Assembly: GCA_947630215.1 (NCBI GenBank)
Contig: CANRGX010000013.1
Location: 1 to 50,335, forward strand
Reading direction: 5' to 3'
DNA from: an uncultured Eisenbergiella sp.
GTDB taxonomy: Bacteria; Bacillota; Clostridia; Lachnospirales; Lachnospiraceae
Length of the DNA: 50,335 nt
This document shows, one piece after another, positions 26,666 through 33,841 of the stretch. Position numbers and translations under genes: made by a program. A model generated the notes under the pieces. The model ran no database searches. It saw nothing but the letters and a program-made list of their open reading frames with translations, and was not told where the DNA came from. Within the stretch, counting starts at the first letter, position 1; each line of letters starts with the position of its first letter.

Positions 26666-28693
26666 TCAGATCGTCCGATAGTCGATTTCCCTTTGGAAAA
26701 GGCCAAGTTCCTCCTCGGGCAGCACCACCTGGCCGGAAAGCACCCGGTCGGCCAGTTCGCCCGCCAAAAGCAGCACATCCGAATCCTGATAGATGTCTCC
26801 GATGGAAAACTCCAGCGCGCCGCTTTGCCGGATGCCGAACAGATCCCCCGGCCCCCGGAGTTTTAAATCCTCGTTGGCAATAAAGAACCCGTCGTTGGAG
26901 CGGTTGAGCACGTCCAGACGCCGGTTGTTTTGTCCGCTGTTATCTCCCGTCATGAAGATACAAAAGCTCTGCTGCCCGCCGCGCCCCACGCGGCCCCGCA
27001 GCTGGTGCAGCTGGGCCAGGCCGAAGCGTTCGGCGTTCTCCACCAGCATGACCGTGGCGTTTGGCACGTCAATTCCCACCTCGATCACGGTGGTGGATAC
27101 CAGAATATCCACCCGTCGGGCGGCAAAATCCTCCATGATCTGCTGCTTTTCTGCCGCGCGCATTTTTCCGTGCAGCGCACAGATCCGAATGGAGTCCGGG
27201 AAGACGGACCGGAGTTTTTGCGTATAATCCAGGACGTTTTCCACGCCCTCCATCTCGCCCTCCTCCACCATGGGACAGATCACATAGGCCTGACGGCCCG
27301 CTTCGATCTGTGCCTGCAGGAAAGCATAGGCTTTTTTGCGGAAGGAGGGATCCACCACACAGTTTTTGATGGGCAGCCGGTTCTTCGGCATTTCGTCCAG
27401 GACGGACACCTGCAGATCCCCGTAAAGCACCAGGGCCAGCGTCCGGGGAATCGGCGTGGCGCTCATGACCAGCACATGCACCCCGTCCCCTTTCCCGGCC
27501 AGCGTTTCCCGCTGACGCACGCCGAAACGGTGCTGTTCGTCCGTTACCACCAGCGCCAGATTCCGGTACTCAACTTTTTCCTGAATCAGCGCGTGGGTGC
27601 CCAGGACGACGTCCGCCTGCCCGCCGGCGATTTGTTCCCGGATTTCCCGCTTCTGCCGGACGGTCATGGACCCGGTCAGCAGAACGGGACGAATGGGCAG
27701 ATCGTAGGTCTGCGCCAGGCGGCGCAGGGACTCGTAGTGCTGCTGTGCCAGTACCTCGGTGGGCGCCATCAGACAGCCCTGCCGGCCGTTTGCGCTGCAC
27801 ATCAGCAGAGCCAGAAAGGCCAGGATGGTTTTGCCGCTGCCCACGTCTCCCTGGATCAGACGGTTCATGGCCACATGACGCTGCAGATCCGATTCGATCT
27901 CTCCCCAGACCCTTTGCTGCGCGCCGGTCAGTTCATAGGGAAGCGATTCGATAAGGCGGCGGGTATCCGATACGGGAACCATGGGCCTGTCCACGATCAC
28001 CTGATCGTTTTTTACCTTCTGCCGTTTGATCTGCACCAGAAAGGCCAGAAATTCATCGAAGGAAAGCCGCCGTCTGGCCTGTTTTACATCCTCTGCCCCC
28101 GCCGGAAAATGGATTTTCTCCAGGGCCTGCGTAAGTCCAATCAGCTGATAGTGCTTTCGCAGATCGGGCGGATAGGGATCCGGGAACGAGGAAACCAAAA
28201 GGGCCTGCCGGACGCATTTTTGGATCAGGTGATTGGAAAGCCCGGCCGTGAGGGCGTATTTGGGCTGCCAGGTGCCGGACAGCTGTCCGTATTCTTCTTC
28301 GGAAAACATCCGGGGATGCTCCATCACGGGCTGTCCTTTTGCACTACGTTTGACCATACCGCGGAAAATACGGAAAACGCCGGGTTGTAAAACGCTGCGA
28401 AGATAGGGCATCCGAAACCAGGTCAGACGCAGATTCCCCGTGACGTCCCCCGCGTTTGCGTGCGTGATGACCATTCCCCTGGCCCGTACTGTGGAGGGCG
28501 CGCCGATGACGCAGGCCCGGACGGACTGGATTTTGCCCGGTTCCAGATCCTGAACAGGGACGGGCGCCTCGTAGTGATCATAGTCTCTGGGATAATAGCG
28601 GATCAGCTGATCGACCGTTTCAATCTGCAATTTTGAAAAAAGCGCAGCGGTCTTTGCCCCTACGCCTTTGAGTTGACGGATGGATTCCTGCAT
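26666..28693 (-). CDS. recG: ATP-dependent DNA helicase RecG
   Basis: 675 residues from the ATG at 28693 (GGGGAGAG 8 nt upstream); a frame from 28711 abuts the upstream terminator and is less likely. RecG remodels stalled replication forks and Holliday junctions. An N-terminal wedge/OB region (about residues 1-250) precedes the helicase core, which has Walker A GDVGSGKT, the motif TDEQHRFGVRQ (DExH type), SATPIPRT, and TTVIEVGIDVPNAT with QLHQLRGRVGRG near the C-terminus. All motifs are intact. Confidence 0.97.
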   Translation of the reverse strand: MQESIRQLKGVGAKTAALFSKLQIETVDQLIRYYPRDYDHYEAPVPVQDLEPGKIQSVRACVIGAPSTVRARGMVITHANAGDVTGNLRLTWFRMPYLRSVLQPGVFRIFRGMVKRSAKGQPVMEHPRMFSEEEYGQLSGTWQPKYALTAGLSNHLIQKCVRQALLVSSFPDPYPPDLRKHYQLIGLTQALEKIHFPAGAEDVKQARRRLSFDEFLAFLVQIKRQKVKNDQVIVDRPMVPVSDTRRLIESLPYELTGAQQRVWGEIESDLQRHVAMNRLIQGDVGSGKTILAFLALLMCSANGRQGCLMAPTEVLAQQHYESLRRLAQTYDLPIRPVLLTGSMTVRQKREIREQIAGGQADVVLGTHALIQEKVEYRNLALVVTDEQHRFGVRQRETLAGKGDGVHVLVMSATPIPRTLALVLYGDLQVSVLDEMPKNRLPIKNCVVDPSFRKKAYAFLQAQIEAGRQAYVICPMVEEGEMEGVENVLDYTQKLRSVFPDSIRICALHGKMRAAEKQQIMEDFAARRVDILVSTTVIEVGIDVPNATVMLVENAERFGLAQLHQLRGRVGRGGQQSFCIFMTGDNSGQNNRRLDVLNRSNDGFFIANEDLKLRGPGDLFGIRQSGALEFSIGDIYQDSDVLLLAGELADRVLSGQVVLPEEELGLFQREIDYRTI

Positions 28694-28714
28694 CTTGTGC
28701 GCTCTCCCCAACCG

Positions 28715-28751
28715 AAAAACCTGCCGTCCCTCCGAAAAAGGAAACGGCAGG
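28715..28751 (-). terminator. Terminator after fakA
   Basis: CCTGCCGT (28720-28727) pairs with ACGGCAGG (28744-28751). On the minus strand the hairpin is followed by TTTTT (28715-28719). It separates the fakA operon from recG. Confidence 0.88.
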
Positions 28752-28764
28752 AAAATCGTCTGCT

Positions 28765-30486
28765 TTATTCTACGGAAACGATATAGTAATAGATGGGCTG
28801 TCCGCCATACTGCAGCTCTACATCACAGGAAGGATATTTCAGAGCCACCCGGTCATGCAGCTCTACGGCGTCCTCCTCGTTTACGTCTTCCCCGTAGTAA
28901 ATGCTGATCAGCTCTTTCTCGTCTTCCATCATATGATCGATCATGGTTTCGGTGACCGCTTCCACGGACTGTCCGACGGCCAGGATCCCGTTGTCGCCGA
29001 TGCCCATATAATCGCCCTCGTGGATCTCATAGCCGTCTATCACGGTATCCCGCACGGCGTAGGTAACTTCCCCGGTCTTTACCGCGCCGATGGCGTCGGA
29101 CATGACCGTCTCGTTCTCCTCCGGGCCCGCGTCCGGCACATAGTTGATGACGGCCGTAATGCCCTGCGCGATGGTGCGGGTGGGAATCACGATGATGCGC
29201 TTGTCCTCATTCATATATTTGGCCTGATTGGCCGCCAGAATGATATTCTTGTTGTTGGGCAGGATGAACACGGTATCCGCATTGACCTGATCGATGGCGT
29301 TGAGCATATCCTGGGTGCTGGGATTCATGGTCTGGCCGCCCTCTATGATATGATTGACGCCCAGCTCCCGGAAAATGGCGTTGATGCCTTCTCCAACGGA
29401 GACCGCGATAAACCCGGCAGCCTGCCGTTCCTGCTCCGGCTCCGGCGCGCTCTGGGCGCTGATGGCCGCTTCTTTTTCCGCCTGCTGGCTCATGCGGATC
29501 ACCTTCTCATGGTGCTCCAGGCGCATATTGTCGATCTTCATGTTGGAAAGCGCGCCGTACTTTAAGGCTTTCTGAATGGCCAGCCCCGGATCGTTGGTAT
29601 GTACGTGAACCTTCACCACATCCTCGTCCGCCACCAGCACGATGGAATCGCCGATGGATTCCAGATACGCCTTGAAATCCTTTTCCTGCTTGATATTAAA
29701 GGGCTTGGAGAGCATAATGATAAATTCCGTACAGTATCCGAAGCGGATTTCTGCTTCCGCCTGCGCCTGGGCGCTGGAAGACGCAAAAGGAGCGCCTGCC
29801 GCCGCCGTAGGGCCCTCCGGGGAAAACGCCACCTCTTTGCCCAGGAAGGCCTCGTAGGCGCCTTTGAGCACCTGAAGAAGGCCCTGGCCGCCGGAATCCA
29901 CCACACCGGCCTGCTTGAGAACCGGAAGCATTTCCGGCGTCTGGCTGAGCACGTAAGCGGCCTGTTCAATAACGGCGCTTAAAAAACTGCCCATGTCGCT
30001 CTCGCCCGCGTCGGCCAGCTCTCTGGCCTTGAGGGACGCTCCCTTGGCCACGGTCAGAATCGTCCCCTCTTTGGGCTTCATGACGGCCTTATAGGCGGTC
30101 TCCACGGCCCGCTCGCCGGCCAGTGCCAGCGTTGGAATGTCAATGGTTTCACAGTCCCGGATCACCTTGGTAAAGCCACGGAAAAGCTGGGACAAAATGA
30201 CACCGGAATTGCCCCGCGCACCGCGCAGGGAACCGGAAGAAATCGCTTTTGCCAGCGACGGCATGTCCAAATCGTTGTTGGCATCCATGGCGGCCACGTC
30301 CCGCGCCGCCGACATGATGGTCAGCGTCATATTGGTTCCGGTATCCCCGTCGGGTACCGGGAAAACATTGAGCTCATTGATCCATTCTTTTTTGCTTTCG
30401 AGATTTTGGGCACCGGCTAAGAACATTTTCGCGAGCATCTTAGCATCTATCGTATTTCCTGCCACGTTTCGATCCTCCTTAATCAA
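28765..30486 (-). CDS. fakA: Fatty-acid kinase FakA/DAK2-domain protein (YloV)
   Basis: A 573-residue protein. The N-terminal DAK2 (Dak phosphatase-like) domain has the nucleotide/Mg motif DGDTGTNM (about residues 47-54) and SGSLRGARGNSGVILSQL (shortened RGNSGVILSQ). The C-terminal half has the DAK1-like/DegV-related folds with NPSTQDMLNAI and FILPNNKNI. In Staphylococcus and Bacillus, FakA phosphorylates fatty acids held by FakB to feed phospholipid synthesis. I infer the same here. It overlaps the Asp23-family gene by 8 bp, matching the yloU-yloV pair of Bacillus. Confidence 0.9.
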   Translation of the reverse strand: MIKEDRNVAGNTIDAKMLAKMFLAGAQNLESKKEWINELNVFPVPDGDTGTNMTLTIMSAARDVAAMDANNDLDMPSLAKAISSGSLRGARGNSGVILSQLFRGFTKVIRDCETIDIPTLALAGERAVETAYKAVMKPKEGTILTVAKGASLKARELADAGESDMGSFLSAVIEQAAYVLSQTPEMLPVLKQAGVVDSGGQGLLQVLKGAYEAFLGKEVAFSPEGPTAAAGAPFASSSAQAQAEAEIRFGYCTEFIIMLSKPFNIKQEKDFKAYLESIGDSIVLVADEDVVKVHVHTNDPGLAIQKALKYGALSNMKIDNMRLEHHEKVIRMSQQAEKEAAISAQSAPEPEQERQAAGFIAVSVGEGINAIFRELGVNHIIEGGQTMNPSTQDMLNAIDQVNADTVFILPNNKNIILAANQAKYMNEDKRIIVIPTRTIAQGITAVINYVPDAGPEENETVMSDAIGAVKTGEVTYAVRDTVIDGYEIHEGDYMGIGDNGILAVGQSVEAVTETMIDHMMEDEKELISIYYGEDVNEEDAVELHDRVALKYPSCDVELQYGGQPIYYYIVSVE

Positions 30487-30835
30487 TCACTCGTACACCT
30501 TCTACATAGATGTTGATTTTTTCTATTTCTATGCCGGTAAATTCTTCCATTTTGTACTTCACGCTGCTGATCAGATTGTCCGCCACCGCCAGGATACTCA
30601 CGCCGTAGGCCACTATGACATGAAAATCCAGCGTCAGCCTGTTGTTGTTTAAGCGGACGCCGATTCCTTTTGTAATGCTTCCTTTTTTGAGCAGCTTGAC
30701 CAGGCCTCCCTTGACGGAAACGCCCATTCCCACAATCCCGAAGCACTCCATGGCGACCGTACCCGCGTACTGGCCGATCACGTCGCTGTCAATTGTGATA
30801 TTCCCCATATGGGTTGTCATCGAGGATCCCTTCAT
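30479..30835 (-). CDS. yloU: Asp23/Gls24-family protein (YloU)
   Basis: A 118-residue Asp23/Gls24 protein. Signatures are DSDVIGQYAGTVAMECFGIVG (shortened QYAGTVAMECFGIVG), LNNNRLTLDFHVIVAYG and the C-terminal VEKINIYVEGVRV. Members associate with the membrane or envelope stress, or with FakA function. The exact role of YloU is not settled. The ATG at 30835 has AAGGAGG upstream. It is divergent from rpmB, as in Bacillus. Confidence 0.9.
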   Translation of the reverse strand: MKGSSMTTHMGNITIDSDVIGQYAGTVAMECFGIVGMGVSVKGGLVKLLKKGSITKGIGVRLNNNRLTLDFHVIVAYGVSILAVADNLISSVKYKMEEFTGIEIEKINIYVEGVRVID

Positions 30836-30871
30836 ACAGCAAGACCTCCTTCACCATAAAAATGTAAGCCT

Positions 30872-30900
30872 ATTATAACCGTTTTTCTCGGAAAATGGAA
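30872..30900 (-). promoter_or_regulatory. Weak candidate promoter of yloU-fakA
   Basis: The minus strand has a perfect TATAAT (complement of 30872-30877), but the -35 region at 17 bp (TTCCAT) is poor. It fits the position expected for the leftward start and nothing better is seen. Confidence 0.4.
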
Positions 30901-30939
30901 TACGGAAAATAACATTTTAAAAAATTACTGAAATTCTGC

Positions 30940-30968
30940 TTGCCAAAAACGCGAAATTCTGCTATCAT
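30940..30968 (+). promoter_or_regulatory. Promoter of rpmB
   Basis: TTGCCA (30940-30945), 17 bp spacer and TATCAT (30963-30968), followed by the ribosome site GAGGAGG before the ATG at 31017. No long leader or L28-binding structure was recognised. Confidence 0.65.
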
Positions 30969-31016
30969 ACTACTGTTGTCAGTCAAGCGGCAAATAAGGT
31001 CTGAGGAGGTGCGAAC

Positions 31017-31202
31017 ATGGCAAAATGCGATATTTGTGGCAAAGGCGCTCATTTCGGTAACAACGTAAGCCATTCCCATAGAAGATCCAACCGGATTTGG
31101 AATTCCAACGTAAGAAGCGTAAAGTGCAAGGTCAACGGCGGTGCAAAGAGAATGCACGTTTGCACGAGCTGCCTGAAATCCGGCAGGGTGGAAAGAGCCT
31201 AA
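31017..31202 (+). CDS. rpmB: 50S ribosomal protein L28
   Basis: A 61-residue basic protein with the L28 signature: AKCDICGKGAHFGNNVSHSH at the N-terminus and a basic middle (RRSNRIWNSNVRSVK). Four cysteines in two Cys-x-x-Cys pairs (CDIC; CTSC) mark the zinc-binding form of L28. Zinc-free paralogues exist in bacteria that swap forms under zinc starvation, but only this one is seen here. Strong ribosome site GAGGAGG. Monocistronic, with a terminator directly behind. Confidence 0.97.
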   Translation: MAKCDICGKGAHFGNNVSHSHRRSNRIWNSNVRSVKCKVNGGAKRMHVCTSCLKSGRVERA

Positions 31203-31215
31203 GGAAAGCAAAAAC

Positions 31216-31263
31216 AAAAAGTATGGCCCATCTTCTCTTTGGAGAATCGGCCATACTTTTTTT
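31216..31263. terminator. Bidirectional terminator after rpmB
   Basis: AAAAAGTATGGCC (31216-31228) pairs with GGCCATACTTTTT (31249-31261). The A-run on one side and the T-run on the other make it work on both strands, for rpmB and for the small gene coming from the right. An inner stem (TCTTCTC with GGAGAAT) extends the hairpin. Confidence 0.92.
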
Positions 31264-31291
31264 GTTTTCAAATATCAGATACATCCGGTCT

Positions 31292-31438
31292 TCACCGGTC
31301 TCCTGCGCACAGGATGCAATAGCTGACGGCCAGCAGAACCAATGCGCAGATCGCGCCAAACACCCGGTAACGGAAAAGAAGCATGAGCAGCATTCCCACC
31401 GCCATACAGAAAATGGCAAACGCGATGATCCGGCACAT
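31292..31438 (-). CDS. 48-residue membrane protein
   Basis: An unlisted small ORF on the minus strand, 48 residues, starting MCRIIAFAIFCMAVGM and ending VSYCILCAGDR, with AAAGGGAG about 6 nt upstream. It has two hydrophobic segments (about residues 4-20 and 27-44) separated by FRYRVFG, so it is predicted to be a two-pass membrane hairpin. It follows gerW by 64 bp and ends at the bidirectional terminator, so it is probably the last gene of the gerW operon. I do not recognise a family. Coding is supported by ribosome site, hydrophobic pattern and position. Confidence 0.65.
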   Translation of the reverse strand: MCRIIAFAIFCMAVGMLLMLLFRYRVFGAICALVLLAVSYCILCAGDR

Positions 31439-31502
31439 GCTCCCGCTCCCTTTGCTTCTTTACTTTATGCTATGCACATGCGGGCTGTCCCATGCCACGA
31501 TT

Positions 31503-31922
31503 TTACGCGTCTTCTTCCGGAAAAGCGGCCTCAACCGCCTCCTCGTCGCTGGGCATCTCTGCCTTATTCTTCGGGGAGGTAAAACGGTCCACCAGATCCG
31601 GAATCATGTCCAGAATCTTTGTGACGCCGTCCTGGTTTTTGATGTTTACCAGCTTTGTCTGGCCGTCGCGGATCAACAGTACCGCGCTGGCGGACATTTT
31701 GCCGCTCATGCCGCCTGCCCCGTTGCTCTTGTTCTTATCCTTCCCGTCCCCGCTGACGGATCCCGCTCCCATCCCAATGGACACATCCACTATCGGAATG
31801 ATATAGGTATCATCAATTTTCGTCGCTTCTCCCACCACCGTCTTCGTGGTGAACACCGTCTCCACGTTTTTCAGGAGAGCTTCCATTACCGTGCTGATAT
31901 TATTGTCCTTATTTGCAGCCAT
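31503..31922 (-). CDS. gerW: GerW-family sporulation protein (YtfJ)
   Basis: A 139-residue GerW/YtfJ protein. ALLKNVETVFTTKTVVGEA is the family start, followed by IIPIVDVSIGMGAG, a Gly/Lys-rich loop and ASAVLLIRDGQTKLVNI. In Bacillus it is made in the forespore and needed for germination with L-alanine. It indicates sporulation capability or ancestry. It starts 1 bp after the DUF2953 stop, an order common in Clostridia. Confidence 0.92.
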   Translation of the reverse strand: MAANKDNNISTVMEALLKNVETVFTTKTVVGEATKIDDTYIIPIVDVSIGMGAGSVSGDGKDKNKSNGAGGMSGKMSASAVLLIRDGQTKLVNIKNQDGVTKILDMIPDLVDRFTSPKNKAEMPSDEEAVEAAFPEEDA

Positions 31923-31923
31923 T

Positions 31924-32892
31924 TTATTCCTCCTTCTTTCTGCGCAGACGTTTGAGCAGACGAATCATCTCTTTTTTCAGCAGCATACGAAACGCAAGGA
32001 AAAGCAGCGAAACAACCCGGATCCGGCCCTGGGCCGTCAAGGCTGCCTCCGTCCTCTTTTGTTCAAAATCCGGCTCCAGCCATATGCTGCCGTACAACAG
32101 CGGATACAGGATACCCCATGCCGCCATGAGCTGTCCCATGGAAGCCGGATCCCCGGTTCCCACAATCAGATGCGCTTCCAGCTTCTTTGGCAGAATGTGC
32201 CGCAGCATCCGCCCGGTCTGGCGCAGGATATTACAGACGGCGATCCGAGTATCCGTCTGCTCGAAAAGATCCAGATAGTAACGAAGATTCTCCCGGATAT
32301 CCTCCAGCTTTTCCTGTGCGGTCTCCAGCTTCTCTCCCAGCCGCTCAAAGGAAAAAGGTTCTTTCTGATCCGCGGAAGTTTCCCCGTCCTGTTCGGGAGG
32401 TTCGGACGGTTGGGAAGGTTGGGAAGGTTGGGAAGGTTCAGACGGCTGAACCGGTTCGGAAGGTTGAACCGATTCGACCGGCTGGGCCGGTTCGGGCTGT
32501 GGCGCAGCCCCCTCCGGTTCCTTTTCTTCCTCCTCCGGCGGCGCTGTGCTTTTGACAAACAGCCGCCCCACTTTTTTTAGAAAGGATCCGATTCCATTCG
32601 TCAGTCTGCGGATTGCCCTGCGCAGACGGGACTGTTTGATTTTCCCCGGTTCAAAAGGGATCCCTGCAATTTTCAACCGATAGGTCAGAGCGCCGTCATA
32701 GCCGGCCTCTACCGCCGCCAGACGAAACAGCCAGCTCACCTTCCCCCGGACGGTCAGCTTCTTTTCAAACGAACCTTCCAGTCGGTACCGGAAGGGAACA
32801 AACAGTACCAGAGACAAAATAAAAAGGACAAGGAGCACAAGGGCCAGTATCACGAGCCCTATGCCTTTGAGGATCGCCAACAGCACGCTCAT
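31924..32892 (-). CDS. DUF2953 membrane protein with Pro-rich linker
   Basis: 322 residues from the ATG at 32892, which overlaps the upstream TGA (ATGA). A longer frame to 33024 lies in the neighbouring gene. There is one strong N-terminal membrane segment (GLVILALVLLVLFILSLVLF), then a beta-rich domain (GKVSWLFRLAAVEAGYDG) typical of DUF2953. A spacer of about 40 residues made of Gln-Pro-Ser-Glu repeats follows, and then the C-terminal part of DUF2953 (ICNILRQTGRMLRHILPKKL). It always travels with gerW in Clostridia, so a spore-related role is likely but unproven. Confidence 0.85.
   Translation of the reverse strand: MSVLLAILKGIGLVILALVLLVLFILSLVLFVPFRYRLEGSFEKKLTVRGKVSWLFRLAAVEAGYDGALTYRLKIAGIPFEPGKIKQSRLRRAIRRLTNGIGSFLKKVGRLFVKSTAPPEEEEKEPEGAAPQPEPAQPVESVQPSEPVQPSEPSQPSQPSQPSEPPEQDGETSADQKEPFSFERLGEKLETAQEKLEDIRENLRYYLDLFEQTDTRIAVCNILRQTGRMLRHILPKKLEAHLIVGTGDPASMGQLMAAWGILYPLLYGSIWLEPDFEQKRTEAALTAQGRIRVVSLLFLAFRMLLKKEMIRLLKRLRRKKEE
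32395..32490. repeat. Short tandem repeats coding a Pro/Ser/Gln linker
   Basis: Units of about nine bases (GGAAGGTTG and variants) are repeated in the DUF2953 gene and encode runs of Pro-Ser-Gln and Pro-Ser-Glu. The reading frame is kept because units are multiples of three. The tract could expand or shrink by slippage without frameshift. Confidence 0.75.
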
Positions 32893-33209
32893 CCGACGTC
32901 CTCCCCACTCTGCAGCAGATACTGTTTCATTTCTCCTGCCATGCCGGCCTGCAGCGTCTCCGCCAGTATCTTTCCCACGAGCCGGTAGGCCTCCTCCTTG
33001 CTGCCGGCAATGCCCACCACACACAAATCCTTTCTGGGAAAGGCTTTCTGTTTCAGCAGCCCACTGTGAAAGATCTCCAGCTGATCGCGGTTGTTCGCCA
33101 GACAGATCAAATAGACGGAAAACTGTCCTGCGCCGGTTCTCAGCTTTCTTTTGACCGTATTCACTTTTTTGACGGATTCTCCCACATATAACCTGCGATA
33201 AAATTCCAT
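32889..33209 (-). CDS. Small protein of unknown function upstream of DUF2953
   Basis: 106 residues from the ATG at 33209; a TTG at 33227 adds six residues but has no ribosome site. The start site is weak in both cases. The protein is alpha/beta with a pattern YLICLANNRDQLEIFHSG and LCVVGIAGSKEEAYRLV, no membrane segment and no cysteine cluster. Its stop overlaps the DUF2953 start (ATGA), so they are translationally coupled. I do not recognise it. Confidence 0.7.
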   Translation of the reverse strand: MEFYRRLYVGESVKKVNTVKRKLRTGAGQFSVYLICLANNRDQLEIFHSGLLKQKAFPRKDLCVVGIAGSKEEAYRLVGKILAETLQAGMAGEMKQYLLQSGEDVG

Positions 33210-33272
33210 ATCAGCGCGCTGCCCCAACCGGCGGCCGCAGCCGGCCCCCTGCCTGGGGCGGTCCGGATACGG

Positions 33273-33725
33273 TCACTCATACCTGCGGCTTCCCCAGAGA
33301 TTGTTTTTTTTCAGTTCAAGGTACTCGTGGTACGCCTTTTCAAGGATCTGCTTCTCATTGGCGAATTTCAGCAGATGATAAGCCTCATGATACTTATAGA
33401 ATCCGGAATCTACAAAATATTCTTCTCTCTGCGGTTTGCTGTAATAACTGTCCGCCATCATCAAATACCAGTGGACGTCCTTCTCCACCGTATCCTCGGG
33501 TACGTTGAACGTATATTCGCTCTTTCCGATATATTTGATGATAGAAGCCCTGGAGCCGCTTTCTTCAAGCACCTCGCGAAGCGCGGTCTGCTTGTAGTCC
33601 TCGCCCGCTTCCACGGTCCCCTTAGGCAAGACCCATCCTTCGTACTTGTTCCTGTAGTTCTTATAAAGAAGCAGGATCTTCCCCCGGAAAATTACCACAC
33701 CGCCACAGCTCGTTGCCTCAATCAC
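33273..33725 (-). CDS. Nudix hydrolase
   Basis: 150 residues from a GTG at 33725 with AGGAGG 7 nt upstream. The longer frame to 33971 runs into the promoter and penicillin-binding protein gene and is rejected. Nudix box: GWVLPKGTVEAGEDY then LREVLEESGSRA, with the catalytic REVLEES close to the consensus REUxEE. The N-terminus (CGGVVIFRGKILLLYKN) and the C-terminal DVHWYLMMADSYYSKP resemble dinucleoside polyphosphate and Ap4A-type hydrolases. Substrate unproven. Own promoter at 33766-33794. Confidence 0.86.
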   Translation of the reverse strand: MIEATSCGGVVIFRGKILLLYKNYRNKYEGWVLPKGTVEAGEDYKQTALREVLEESGSRASIIKYIGKSEYTFNVPEDTVEKDVHWYLMMADSYYSKPQREEYFVDSGFYKYHEAYHLLKFANEKQILEKAYHEYLELKKNNLWGSRRYE

Positions 33726-33765
33726 TGCAATGCCTCCTGTCCGGTGATACGACGTTCTGAAAACA

Positions 33766-33794
33766 AGTATATCCCAAAAAAGAATACAGGGCAA
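33766..33794 (-). promoter_or_regulatory. Promoter of the third Nudix gene
   Basis: Minus-strand TTGCCC (complement of 33789-33794) and TATACT (complement of 33766-33771) are 17 bp apart, followed by AGGAGG and the GTG start. It supports the shorter gene model. Confidence 0.65.
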
Positions 33795-33841
33795 GTCCCT
33801 TCCCGAAAAAAGCGAAAATAGTTGGGCCCCGTCAGGAAAAA

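Noticed and set aside
33228-33272. GC-rich inverted repeat after the third Nudix gene as a terminator
   Set aside because: The stem is there but no T-run follows on either strand.
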